Source of the DNA: Pseudomonadota bacterium | Lineage (GTDB): Bacteria; Pseudomonadota; Alphaproteobacteria; Acetobacterales; Acetobacteraceae | NCBI GenBank assembly: GCA_021807975.1 | Contig: JAKBCJ010000020.1 | Location: 1 to 21,680 of the forward strand | Direction: 5' to 3' | Length of the DNA stretch: 21,680 nt | Shown here: in pieces, positions 1 to 7,692 of the stretch | How the letters are laid out: each line of letters begins with the position of its first letter | Numbering within the stretch: position 1 is the first letter of the stretch | Translations under genes and position numbers: made by a program | Notes under the pieces: model-generated | Databases searched by the model: none | Seen by the model: the letters and a program-made list of their open reading frames with translations, nothing else | Told to the model about the DNA's origin: nothing

Positions 1-747
1 CTCGTTCATCAGCGTGGTCAGCGAGACCTTCCAACCTTGGCCTACGGCACCCAGGCGCTGCGCATCCGGCACCCGGACATCGGTGAAGAACACCTCGTTG
101 AAATGGCTGGCGCCCGACATCTGGTGGATCGGGCGGACCTCGATCCCCGGTGACTTCATGTCCAGGAAGAAGAAGGTCAGGCCCTCGTGCTTCGGCTTTT
201 CCGGATCGGTGCGGACGACGATAATGCCGAAATCGGACAGATGCGCGCCCGAAGTCCAGATTTTCTGTCCGTTGATCACCCAGTCGCCGCCGTCACGCAC
301 CGCCCGCGTGCGCAAGGCCGCCAGATCGGACCCGCCGGCAGGTTCGCTGAACAACTGGCACCAGACTTCCTCCCCGCGCAGGGCCGGGCGCACATAGCGG
401 TCGAGCTGTTCCGGCTGCGCATAGGCCATCATGGTGGGAATGCACATGCCCAGGCCGATTTCGTACAGCCCGCGCGGCACGACGAAATCTTCCTCTTCCT
501 GGTTGTAGATCACCTGCAGGATCGGCGAGGCCTCCCTGCCGCCGAACCGCTTCGGCCAGGTCAGGCCGGCGAAACCCGCATCGGCCTTTTTAGCCTGCCA
601 TTCCTTGCAGCGCTTCACTGCCGCGGCATCGACACCGCTTTGCCGCAGCACCGGCCGGGTGCCCGCCTTCAGTTGCGCATTGGCACTCAGAAATGCCCGA
701 GCTTCGGCGCGAAACGCGGCTTCTTCCTTGGTATCGTTGAAGTCCAT
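1..747 (-). CDS. Acyl-CoA dehydrogenase, large-subunit type (3' end beyond window)
   Basis: The first 249 residues are visible; the gene continues past the left edge. It starts at an ATG (745-747) behind an AGGGAG ribosome site, 12 bases after the stop of the upstream dehydrogenase, so the two are co-transcribed. The visible part has the alpha-helical N-terminal domain (about 1-125), the FAD/substrate motif CQLFSEPAGGSDL (about 130-142) and the beta-domain segment WTSGAHLSDFGI (about 165-176). The last codons read TLMNE, and that Glu (residue 249) sits at the helix-G position used as catalytic base in isovaleryl-CoA-dehydrogenase-type enzymes. The family oxidises acyl-CoA to 2-enoyl-CoA with FAD, passing electrons to ETF. 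The substrate cannot be read from the sequence. Family assignment is secure; pairing with the neighbour as a heteromer is inference. Confidence 0.93.
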   Translation of the reverse strand, partial: MDFNDTKEEAAFRAEARAFLSANAQLKAGTRPVLRQSGVDAAAVKRCKEWQAKKADAGFAGLTWPKRFGGREASPILQVIYNQEEEDFVVPRGLYEIGLGMCIPTMMAYAQPEQLDRYVRPALRGEEVWCQLFSEPAGGSDLAALRTRAVRDGGDWVINGQKIWTSGAHLSDFGIIVVRTDPEKPKHEGLTFFFLDMKSPGIEVRPIHQMSGASHFNEVFFTDVRVPDAQRLGAVGQGWKVSLTTLMNE

Positions 748-759
748 GATGCTTCTCCC

Positions 760-1863
760 TTACGCCGCGTTGCGGGTTTCAAGCAGATCGACCAGCCGGT
801 TCTTCCAGAACGGCGCCGATCCGATCATCAAGCCAAGCTGTTTGGACCGGCGATAAAACAGATGGCAATCGACTGCCCAGGTGAAGCCAATGCCGCCATG
901 CGTCTGTATGTTTTCCTTCGACGCCAGATGAAATGCCTCGGTCGCGGACACCCGCACAGTTGCCGCCGCCAGCGACAGGTCGGTGGCATCCTCCGACAGC
1001 GCCCAGGCGCCGTAATAGGCGTTGGAGCGCGCCAGTTCCAAAGCGACATACATATCCGCCAGCTTGTGCTTGATCGCCTGGAACGACCCGATCGGGCGGC
1101 CGAACGCATAGCGTTCCTGCGCGTAATCCTTGGCCATTTGCAGGCAGGCATCCGCCCCGCCGACCTGCTCGAACGCGAACAGGATCGCCGAACGGTCCAG
1201 CACCCGCTGCACCGCACCCCAGCCACCGGAGCCAAGCTGCTGCACCGGTAAGCCGTCGAAATCCATGCGGGCGTGGTTGCGGGACGGGTCCAGCGTTTGC
1301 AGGTCGTGGCGGCGCACGTCCTTCAGATCCGCGACGAACAGGCCCGGCTGGCGATGCTCATCGATCGCCACCACGATGGCGATATCGGCGATGCCGCCAT
1401 CCGCCACCGGCCATTTCGACCCGGTCAGACGCCCGCCGACGACGCGGGCGTGGATCGCCGAGGGTTCCGGATTGCCGTTGCCTTCGGACAGCGCGAAGCA
1501 CCCGATGAGAGAACCATCGGCCAGCTTCGGGAGATATTCGCGGCGCTGGGCATCGCTGCCGGCGGTCAGGATCGCTTCCGCCGCAAGATAGGCCGTCGAT
1601 CCGAATGGTACCGGGGCAACCGCGCGGCCCATTTCCTCCGCTAGCACGCACAGGCCTTCGTAGCCCAATCCGGCGCCGCCGAATTCCTCGGGGATTGCCG
1701 CCCCGATCCACCCCATCTGGGCGATTTCCCGCCACAGGCCGGCGGCGTGGGTTTCCTGTCCATCCAGCGACCGTCGCACCACGGCAGGTGTGCATTGTTC
1801 GGCCAGGAACCGCCGAGCCTGATCGCGAAGCTGCTTAAGGTCGTCGGAAAAGTCGAAGTTCAT
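760..1863 (-). CDS. Acyl-CoA dehydrogenase, probably the non-catalytic partner subunit
   Basis: A 367-residue acyl-CoA dehydrogenase fold. I start it at the ATG of MNFDFSDD (1861-1863), behind AAGGGGAAA; upstream in-frame codons lack family similarity. Visible features are the helical N-domain with PEEFGGAGLGYEGL (about 58-71), the beta-domain, and the C-terminal helices with YAQERYAFGRPIGSFQAIKH and THGGIGFTW. The usual C-terminal catalytic Glu (GGxGFxxE) is Ala here (GGIGFTWAVD). The alternative helix-G position carries Asp (VLDRSA), so no canonical Glu base is seen. Mycobacterial steroid degradation uses alpha2beta2 acyl-CoA dehydrogenases in which only one subunit carries the base. The gene lies between an SDR (52-base gap) and a second dehydrogenase (12-base gap), all on the minus strand, which fits such a pair. 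Confidence 0.92.
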   Translation of the reverse strand: MNFDFSDDLKQLRDQARRFLAEQCTPAVVRRSLDGQETHAAGLWREIAQMGWIGAAIPEEFGGAGLGYEGLCVLAEEMGRAVAPVPFGSTAYLAAEAILTAGSDAQRREYLPKLADGSLIGCFALSEGNGNPEPSAIHARVVGGRLTGSKWPVADGGIADIAIVVAIDEHRQPGLFVADLKDVRRHDLQTLDPSRNHARMDFDGLPVQQLGSGGWGAVQRVLDRSAILFAFEQVGGADACLQMAKDYAQERYAFGRPIGSFQAIKHKLADMYVALELARSNAYYGAWALSEDATDLSLAAATVRVSATEAFHLASKENIQTHGGIGFTWAVDCHLFYRRSKQLGLMIGSAPFWKNRLVDLLETRNAA

Positions 1864-1915
1864 AGCGTTTCCCCTTTTTTGGCAGGTTGCCAGTCCGCGC
1901 CTCGCATGTGAAGCA

Positions 1916-2722
1916 CTAACCCTGGTTGTTGCCGGGCAGTCCGCTCGGGAACAGATTGGCGGCCAGCAAGCCGCCATCGACATCCAGCGTGGTGCCAGTG
2001 ATGTAGCGCGCCATGTCGGAGGCCAGGAACAATGCCGCCCGGCCGATATCGTCTGGCGTGCCGCGATGGCGCATCGGCAGCAGGCTGGCGGCGTAAGCCT
2101 CCGCCCGTTGCGGCGTATCGAACAGGCGCGGGGTGACGATATGACCCGGTGCGATGGCGTTGACGCGAATGTCGTGCGCGGCCCATTCCACCGCCATGGT
2201 CTGTACCAGACTGATCAGTCCGGCCTTGGCCGCACCATAGGCACCGCGCATCGGCGCCGCGCGCTGACCGTCCACCGAGGCGATGCCCACGATCGCGCCC
2301 GGCTGGCCGCGGCGGATCAGCGATTGCGCCACTTCTTTCGCGGTCAGGAAGAAATAGCGCAGGTTCAGCCGCATCTGGTCGTCCCAGATCTCCGCCGTCG
2401 TTTCCAGCAGCGATCCCCACGCCGCCGCGCCGACGATCGAGACCATCAGGTCCAGGCCGCCCAGCTTCGCCTCGGCTTCGGCGACGATCAGCGGGATTTC
2501 GGCGTCGTCGAGCACGTTGCCCTCGATCGTGAACGCCTTGCGGCCGAGTTCCGCGACCTTTTGACCGACGGCGTCGGCGCGGTCCGGCACCAGATCGACC
2601 AGTGCCACGTCGCATCCCGCCCTTGCCAGGAAAAGAGCCGAGCTTTCGCCCATGCCCTGGCCGCCGCCGATAATCAGGGCTTTTTTGCCGGCAAGACTGA
2701 AAAATGAGGTTTCCGATGACAT
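1916..2722 (-). CDS. Short-chain dehydrogenase/reductase (SDR) family oxidoreductase
   Basis: A 268-residue classical SDR, first gene of the minus-strand operon with the two acyl-CoA dehydrogenases. The cofactor loop is GGGQGMG (about 19-25), a variant of TGxxxGIG. Asp43 at the end of beta-2 (LVDL) suggests NAD(H) rather than NADP(H). The catalytic set is Asn120, Ser149 (GIASVDG), Tyr162 and Lys166 (YGAAK). The C-terminal end TGTTLDVDGG is typical of the FabG-like group. It probably interconverts a hydroxy- and a keto-acyl-CoA or a related alcohol/ketone, which would fit the neighbouring dehydrogenases; the substrate is not readable. The start is set by GGGAGGA seven to eight bases before ATG (2720-2722). 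This ribosome site lies partly inside a palindrome. Confidence 0.93.
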   Translation of the reverse strand: MSSETSFFSLAGKKALIIGGGQGMGESSALFLARAGCDVALVDLVPDRADAVGQKVAELGRKAFTIEGNVLDDAEIPLIVAEAEAKLGGLDLMVSIVGAAAWGSLLETTAEIWDDQMRLNLRYFFLTAKEVAQSLIRRGQPGAIVGIASVDGQRAAPMRGAYGAAKAGLISLVQTMAVEWAAHDIRVNAIAPGHIVTPRLFDTPQRAEAYAASLLPMRHRGTPDDIGRAALFLASDMARYITGTTLDVDGGLLAANLFPSGLPGNNQG

Positions 2723-2730
2723 GATTGTTC

Positions 2731-2745
2731 CTCCCGGACCGGGAG
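2731..2745. promoter_or_regulatory. Perfect 15-bp palindrome between the SDR gene and fumC
   Basis: Arms CTCCCGG (2731-2737) and CCGGGAG (2739-2745) around one central base, in the 69-base gap between divergent genes. The left arm overlaps the SDR ribosome site (minus-strand GGGAGGA, 2729-2735). It could be a protein operator, or an mRNA hairpin that hides the SDR ribosome site. Neither role is proven. Confidence 0.4.
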
Positions 2746-2791
2746 TGGATCACCATGTGGCCAGCTTGGCAAAGCGCAGCGGGGGACAGGC

Positions 2792-4222
2792 ATGCGGAAC
2801 ATTCCCATTGGCATCGATGCGACGGGCACTCGAACCGAGACGGACTCGATGGGAGCCGTCCAGGTGCCGGCCGACCGTTACTGGGGCGCCCAGACGCAGC
2901 GCAGCCTGCATCATTTCTCCATCGGCGACGACCGAATGCCCGGGGAGGTATCGCGGGCTTACGGCATCGTTAAAAAAGCCGCGGCCGAGGTCAATCTGGC
3001 GGGCGGACGCCTTGCGCCGGAAAAAGCGGAAGCGATGATCGCTGCCGCCGATGAAGTTATCTCCGGCGCCTTGGACGCCCATTTTCCGCTGTTCGTCTGG
3101 CAGACCGGTTCCGGCACCCAGTCGAATATGAACGTGAACGAGGTGATTTCCAACCGAGCGATCCAGATGCTGGGCGGTGTGCTTGGCAGCAAGGCGCCGG
3201 TGCATCCCAATGACGATGTGAATATGTGTCAGTCAAGCAACGACACATTTCCATCCGCCATGCACATCGCGACCGTCCAGATGCTGGATGGCAAACTGCT
3301 GCCGCAACTGGACGCGCTGGCGGGTGCGATCGAGGCGAAGGCCGCCGCATGGATGGACGTCGTCAAAATCGGGCGGACACATCTGGAGGACGCGGTGCCG
3401 CTGACCGTGGGGCAGGAATGGTCCGGCTACGCCCATCAGTTGCGCGACGCCATGCGCGACATCCAGGACAGCCGGCGCGGTCTGTATGAACTCGCGGCCG
3501 GCGGCACCGCCGTGGGCACCGGCATCACCGCGCCGCCCGGGTTCAGCGTGGAAATCGCCGAACGCATCGCCGCCCTGACCGGCAAACCCTTCATCACCGC
3601 GCCCAACAAATTCGCCGCCCAAGGTTCGCTGGACGCCATGACCCGAACCTCCGCCGCCCTCCGGGGGCTGGCGGTTGGGCTGATGAAGATCGCCAACGAC
3701 ATGCGCTGGCTCGCCTCCGGCCCGCGCTGCGGCCTGGGCGAACTGCTGTTGCCGGATAATGAACCTGGCTCCTCGATCATGCCTGGCAAGGTTAATCCAA
3801 CGCAGTGCGAGGCTGTCGTGATGATCTGCATCCAGGTCATCGGCGAGGACACGGCCGTTGCCTTCGCCGGCAGTCAGGGCAACTTCGAACTCAACACCAT
3901 GCGTCCCGTCATCATCAACAATGTCCTCCACTCCGCCCGGATTCTCGCCGACGGGATGGAGAAGTTCCGGCTGCACTCGGTCGAGGGAACCCAGTTGAAC
4001 AAAAAGCGCATAAGCCAATACGTTAACGAATCAGTGATGCTGGTGACCGCCCTGTCGCCGCTGATCGGCTACGATAAGGCATCGGATATCGCCCACGCCG
4101 CAATGGAACACGATCTGACATTGAAGCAGGCAGCCCTTCGGTCCGGCAGTGTCACAGAGGCCGATTTCGACCGGCTGGTCGATCCCCGAACCCTGGTCGG
4201 CGACGGCCTGGCCGGAAGCTAA
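2792..4222 (+). CDS. fumC: Class II fumarate hydratase
   Basis: A 476-residue aspartase/fumarase-superfamily enzyme interconverting fumarate and L-malate in the TCA cycle. It is the oxygen-stable, iron-free class. Signatures in order: TETDSMG (15-21) with VPADRYWGAQTQRS after it; QTGSGTQSNMNVNEV (104-118); QSSNDTFPSAMH (147-158); GRTHLEDAVP (194-203) holding the catalytic-region His197; and the superfamily signature GSSIMPGKVNP (326-336), whose serine is the base. The length is normal, with about 10 extra N-terminal residues before the conserved TRTETDSMG. The ATG follows GGGGGACAGGC. It is divergent from the SDR operon, stands alone, and is followed by a strong hairpin. Argininosuccinate lyase and aspartase share the fold, but the whole sequence reads as FumC. 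Confidence 0.97.
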   Translation: MRNIPIGIDATGTRTETDSMGAVQVPADRYWGAQTQRSLHHFSIGDDRMPGEVSRAYGIVKKAAAEVNLAGGRLAPEKAEAMIAAADEVISGALDAHFPLFVWQTGSGTQSNMNVNEVISNRAIQMLGGVLGSKAPVHPNDDVNMCQSSNDTFPSAMHIATVQMLDGKLLPQLDALAGAIEAKAAAWMDVVKIGRTHLEDAVPLTVGQEWSGYAHQLRDAMRDIQDSRRGLYELAAGGTAVGTGITAPPGFSVEIAERIAALTGKPFITAPNKFAAQGSLDAMTRTSAALRGLAVGLMKIANDMRWLASGPRCGLGELLLPDNEPGSSIMPGKVNPTQCEAVVMICIQVIGEDTAVAFAGSQGNFELNTMRPVIINNVLHSARILADGMEKFRLHSVEGTQLNKKRISQYVNESVMLVTALSPLIGYDKASDIAHAAMEHDLTLKQAALRSGSVTEADFDRLVDPRTLVGDGLAGS

Positions 4223-4274
4223 GGGTTCGCCTGGAAATAACCGCTTCGATGGACGCGCGGCCGGAGGAGACCGT

Positions 4275-4298
4275 CCTGGCGGGCCTGCGCCCGCCGGG
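4275..4298 (+). terminator. Strong GC hairpin after fumC, without U-tract
   Basis: A 10-bp stem with one G-U pair and a CTGC loop: core arms GGCGGGC (4278-4284) and GCCCGCC (4289-4295), extended by CCT/GGG. It lies 52 bases after the fumC stop and before the 3' end of the convergent cdh gene, so it may block transcription from both sides. No T run follows on either strand, so it is not a textbook intrinsic terminator. Confidence 0.45.
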
Positions 4299-4373
4299 AC
4301 AATGAGACGCCGACAGCTCCCGTGAGATGAATCGCCTAACCCGGTCCCCCGGAATCCCGGTCAGGTCCGTGCG

Positions 4374-5123
4374 CTACTTTCCTGCCACGGCGCAGGTATG
4401 GTCCAGCAATTCTTCGCCCGACGCGCGATCACCCCTCAGCAAATCCGCGTGGTCATCCAGCAGCACAAATCCGAGGTCACCATTCGGTGCCGTCGTCCCA
4501 ACCAGAACCAGAGTGTGCAGGCCGATGTCGCTTATGCCGGTATCGGCCAGCATGCGGAACGGATTCGTTCCGTCGAGCATTTCTTGCGGAATCCGAACCG
4601 CCCTGTAGTGGTGGCCTGCGAGCAATACGGGAAATGGCGTCCACACGTCGGTGATTTTATCGCGGTTCGCGGCCAGTGCATCGCGGACATCCGGCCTTAC
4701 GCAATCGATATGAATATGCAACTGATCCTGTGTTCGGCCGACTGATGAATTGATCGCCAGCGCCAGTGCGTCGCGCGGCAGTTCGGTTTGCAGCCGATCT
4801 TCAACAAAATACCGCGCCCGCCATGCGTCCTCCCAATAGTTCGGGGCGGTCGGCGCCAGGATCGCCGGGTCGTCGATGCCGCTGATCCTGGCTGTCGGAA
4901 TCAGCAGGAACTGGGCAACCCCCTTCCTGTCCTTCAGTACGGCGAAGCCTTCGGCCGCGCTGTTCGCCAGATCGACCTCGGAACACGGCGACGGATCACG
5001 CTCATTCTGTTCGTGCGGCACGCATTGGCCGTTGACGATGTTCCAAAGCGCCGACGGGTCCGACGCATGGCTGCTGACCGGGGCAGCCAGCAGCCCCGGC
5101 AGCAGCAGCCATGCGGCGCGCAT
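4374..5123 (-). CDS. cdh: CDP-diacylglycerol pyrophosphatase (Cdh family)
   Basis: A 249-residue protein resembling the CDP-diacylglycerol diphosphatase family, in which E. coli Cdh is of similar length. The family hydrolyses CDP-diacylglycerol to phosphatidate and CMP at the inner membrane. Residues 1-20 form a signal peptide or signal anchor (MRAAWLLLPGLLAAPVSSHA). The family region follows, with LWNIVNGQCVPHEQ, FLLIPTARISGI and the HIT-like histidine motif QLHIHIDCVRPDVR. The C-terminal part holds GHHYRAVRI and HTLVLVG. The ATG at 5121-5123 shares its A with the TGA of the upstream dehydrogenase gene (TGATG), indicating translational coupling. The neighbours, a dehydrogenase and a CMD-family protein, have no obvious link to phospholipid metabolism, so its role here is open. 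Confidence 0.85.
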   Translation of the reverse strand: MRAAWLLLPGLLAAPVSSHASDPSALWNIVNGQCVPHEQNERDPSPCSEVDLANSAAEGFAVLKDRKGVAQFLLIPTARISGIDDPAILAPTAPNYWEDAWRARYFVEDRLQTELPRDALALAINSSVGRTQDQLHIHIDCVRPDVRDALAANRDKITDVWTPFPVLLAGHHYRAVRIPQEMLDGTNPFRMLADTGISDIGLHTLVLVGTTAPNGDLGFVLLDDHADLLRGDRASGEELLDHTCAVAGK

Positions 5124-6025
5124 CAGCTTGCCTCCAGCTCCGACCCGGCGAGCAGTTCGCACAGCCGCGCCATTTCGGTATGATCGGCATTGGGACCGAA
5201 TTTTGCCAGCGCCGAGACGATCATCTCATTCACCAGCGCCGACACCGGGGCTGATGTACCGGTCTCCCGGCCAACCTGCATGGCGATCGACAGGTCCTTC
5301 GCCAGCAGTCCCATCGCGAAGCCGGCGTCGAACTTCCGCGATAGCACGAATTGCTTGAACTTCTTCTGCGTGGAGTTGTTCATCCCCGTCGCCGCGTTCA
5401 AGACGTCCGTCATCACAGCGGGATCCAGCCCGAAGCGCTGCCCGATCAGCAGAGCTTCGATCCCGATCAGGAACCCGCCAGTGCTGACCATGTTGTTCAG
5501 TGCCTTCATCGCCTGGCCGGACCCGACGCCGCCGGTCCGCAGCACGGAAGCGCCCATCGCCGACAGCACCGGCATGGCCTTGTCGATGGCAGCGGGATCG
5601 CCGCCGACCATGATCGCAAGCTGCCCGGTCTTCGCCCGCGGCACACCGCCCGACACCGGCCCGTCGATCAGCGTGCCGCCCAGTGCCGCGACCTGTTCGG
5701 CCAGGCGCTGGGTGACCGAGGGGACACCCGAACTCATTTCGATGATGATCGTGCCCGGCTTCATGCCGGCGAACAGGTTGTCGTCGCCGGCGGACAGCAC
5801 ACGCTCGACGATCACGCTTGTGGGTAGCATCGTGACGATCACGTCTGACGTTTCGGCCAGTTGCCGCAGCGTGTCGGGGGCGAACCCACCGACCTGCTGG
5901 ACGAAGTTGTTCGCCGTTTCGCGGCGCGAGTCATTCACGTTGACGGTGAAGCCGGCTTTCACCAGGCAGGCGGCCATTGGCCAACCCATGTTGCCGACGC
6001 CGACGAAGCCGACGGTCTTGATCAT
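5123..6025 (-). CDS. 3-hydroxyisobutyrate dehydrogenase-like NAD(P)-dependent beta-hydroxyacid dehydrogenase
   Basis: A 300-residue member of the beta-hydroxyacid dehydrogenase family (HIBADH, tartronate semialdehyde reductase, L-threonate dehydrogenase). The N-terminal Rossmann motif is FVGVGNMGWPMA (about 7-18). The substrate motif DGPVSGG is at 121-127, catalytic Lys174 lies in GQAMKALNN, and the C-terminal helical domain carries LLAKDL with Lys243. These residues are intact, so it should be active. The members differ mainly in the acid oxidised, and I cannot choose between them. It starts at ATG 6023-6025 behind AAAGGA, six bases after the CMD-family gene, and its stop overlaps the cdh start. 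It is the middle gene of a three-gene operon. Confidence 0.93.
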   Translation of the reverse strand: MIKTVGFVGVGNMGWPMAACLVKAGFTVNVNDSRRETANNFVQQVGGFAPDTLRQLAETSDVIVTMLPTSVIVERVLSAGDDNLFAGMKPGTIIIEMSSGVPSVTQRLAEQVAALGGTLIDGPVSGGVPRAKTGQLAIMVGGDPAAIDKAMPVLSAMGASVLRTGGVGSGQAMKALNNMVSTGGFLIGIEALLIGQRFGLDPAVMTDVLNAATGMNNSTQKKFKQFVLSRKFDAGFAMGLLAKDLSIAMQVGRETGTSAPVSALVNEMIVSALAKFGPNADHTEMARLCELLAGSELEAS

Positions 6026-6031
6026 GCGACG

Positions 6032-6445
6032 TTATCCTTTCGCCGAGTCCACTTCCTTGAACACCTCGGTGGCGATCTTGAAAGCCTCCAGCGCGGCGGG
6101 GATGCCGCAATAGCCGCCTACCTGGATCAGCACTTCCTTGATCTCGTCGCGCGACACGCCGTTGGTCAGCGCCGCGCGCAGATGCAGGCGCAGCTCTGCG
6201 CCCCGGTTCAGCGCCGACAGCATGCCCAGGTTAATGATGCTGCGGGTCTTGCGGTCCAGACCGGGGCGGGTCCAGCACATGCCCCAGGCCATTTCGGTCG
6301 TCATCTGCTGGAATACCGCATTGAAATCGTCGGCCCGGGCCAGGGAGCCATCGACGTAGTCGGCCCCCAGAACTTCGCGGCGGACCTTCAGGCCCTGCTT
6401 GAACAGTTCGCTCTGGTATTCAGGGCGGTTGGGGACATCGACCAT
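6032..6445 (-). CDS. Carboxymuconolactone decarboxylase (CMD) family protein
   Basis: A 137-residue alpha-helical CMD-family protein (PcaC/AhpD superfamily). Characteristic stretches are TRPGLDRKTRSIINLGMLSAL (about 59-79, the helix pair), LHLRAALTNGVSRDEIKEVL (87-106) and GYCGIPAALEAF (111-122). The single Cys113 in GYCGIP is not the CxxC of peroxidase-type AhpD, so a gamma-carboxymuconolactone-decarboxylase-like role is more likely than an antioxidant one. I start it at the ATG of MVDVPNRPEY (6443-6445), behind AGAGGAAC; a further in-frame ATG upstream has no ribosome site or similarity. First gene of the operon with the HIBADH-like and cdh genes. No other protocatechuate-pathway gene is present, so the substrate is unknown. 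Confidence 0.9.
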   Translation of the reverse strand: MVDVPNRPEYQSELFKQGLKVRREVLGADYVDGSLARADDFNAVFQQMTTEMAWGMCWTRPGLDRKTRSIINLGMLSALNRGAELRLHLRAALTNGVSRDEIKEVLIQVGGYCGIPAALEAFKIATEVFKEVDSAKG

Positions 6446-6587
6446 GGTTTGTTCCTCTGCTTGGTAGGCTGGGCGGAACCTAAGCCGGCCCGGCAGAGCC
6501 GGCAAGGCCGGGCCAGATGCTTACCAAAACGCATTTCTGTCACGCACAAATGAAATCAGCCTGCTGGCGGTCCGACTGCCCGAGGAC

Positions 6588-6618
6588 TTATCATGCGATA
6601 AAGACAACGCCCGTTGTC
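6588..6618. promoter_or_regulatory. Two adjacent inverted repeats in the CMD/desaturase divergent region
   Basis: A perfect 16-bp palindrome with arms GACAACG (6603-6609) and CGTTGTC (6612-6618) around CC is directly preceded by TTATC (6588-6592) ATGC GATAA (6597-6601). They lie in the only 250-base gap of the window, between divergent genes. The form suits a dimeric repressor such as TetR or MarR type. No regulator gene is adjacent, so this stays inference. Confidence 0.4.
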
Positions 6619-6696
6619 AACAAACGCGAAATGCGCCGCAAGTCGCGATTGCTGGCACCCGACGTAGTGAATTCTTTTGTTAGGTCGGGGGACTTC

Positions 6697-7692
6697 ATGA
6701 TCTGGCCTCTTATGATGCAGGTATTCTCGCATTTCGCCAGTTTTACGTTTGTGGTGACTATCGCGACGTGGGTGTCGCTTGTTGCCGGGGCGGCGATCAC
6801 GTTCCTGGTACGCTCCGATCACGGTCAGCCAAGAACATTTCGCGGCTTCGTCAGGTTTTTTCTGCCGCCGGACATTATCAAGCGGAAATCCTGCCGGATC
6901 GACGCTGCATTCTGGGTCGTCAACCGCATGACCACCCCCTTCATCATCGCCCCTTTACTGCTCGGCAGCGCCATCTGTTCCGAGCTGACATATCATGAAT
7001 TATCGGTGTTGCTGGGCCCGCATGCGCAACATCCCGAATCCTGGCCGCTATGGGGCACCGTGGCCTTTCTCTCCCTCATCGCCGCCGATTTCGGCACGTT
7101 TTATACCCACTACCTGGACCACAAGATCGGCGCGATGTGGGAGTTTCATAAGGTACACCACGCAGCGGACTTTCTGATCCCGATCACCAACAAACGGTTC
7201 CATCCGATTCAGCAGCTGTTCGACAATGCCGGCGTGGCACTGACCACCGGCGTGACGATGGGCGCCTGCGCCTATGCGTTCTCCCTGCCGATCTACGACA
7301 ACACGATCGCTGGTATCGACGCTTACTTTCTGGTCAATGCGCTCAGTTTCTATCATCTGCGCCATTCTCATATCCCCATGGCGTACGGGCGGCTGGAAAA
7401 ATGGCTGCTCAGCCCGGCGCAGCACCAGCTTCATCACAGTCGCGAAGACCGTCACTGGGATAAGAATTTCGGACTTTTCCTTTCGGTTTGGGACCGAATG
7501 TTCGGTAGTTTCCTTTTCTCCGAACCGCCAGGCAGTTACCAGCTTGGACTTGCAGGCAACGAAGGACGGACGTTCCAGTCGGTCTGGCAACTGTACTTCA
7601 CGCCGTTCGCCAACATCTGGAAGTCCTGGAAAAGGCCTGCCGAGGCGCAACCCGCCGCCGGAATTCCCGCCTCCCCGACCGGACAGGCCTGA
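6697..7692 (+). CDS. Membrane sterol desaturase / fatty acid hydroxylase superfamily protein
   Basis: A 331-residue integral membrane di-iron oxygenase. I start it at ATG 6697 (MIWPLMMQVF), behind GTCGGGGGAC; the longer upstream frame is not membrane-like. The histidine clusters are intact: HYLDH (138-142), HKVHH (151-155) and HQLHH (243-247), with extra His near RFHP (169) and LRHSH (223, 225). Hydrophobic segments lie at about 9-36, 78-96, 120-136, 178-200 and 208-220. The family hydroxylates or desaturates sterols, fatty acids, carotenoids or alkyl lipids; the exact lipid cannot be told. A Wzx-like flippase gene follows 62 bases later, which could mean a modified lipid-linked glycan, but that is only context. 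Palindromes lie upstream and an inverted repeat covers the stop codon. Confidence 0.9.
   Translation: MIWPLMMQVFSHFASFTFVVTIATWVSLVAGAAITFLVRSDHGQPRTFRGFVRFFLPPDIIKRKSCRIDAAFWVVNRMTTPFIIAPLLLGSAICSELTYHELSVLLGPHAQHPESWPLWGTVAFLSLIAADFGTFYTHYLDHKIGAMWEFHKVHHAADFLIPITNKRFHPIQQLFDNAGVALTTGVTMGACAYAFSLPIYDNTIAGIDAYFLVNALSFYHLRHSHIPMAYGRLEKWLLSPAQHQLHHSREDRHWDKNFGLFLSVWDRMFGSFLFSEPPGSYQLGLAGNEGRTFQSVWQLYFTPFANIWKSWKRPAEAQPAAGIPASPTGQA

Noticed and set aside
187..1251. A 354-codon plus-strand frame over the two acyl-CoA dehydrogenases.
   Set aside because: Antisense shadow; the minus-strand proteins are unmistakable.
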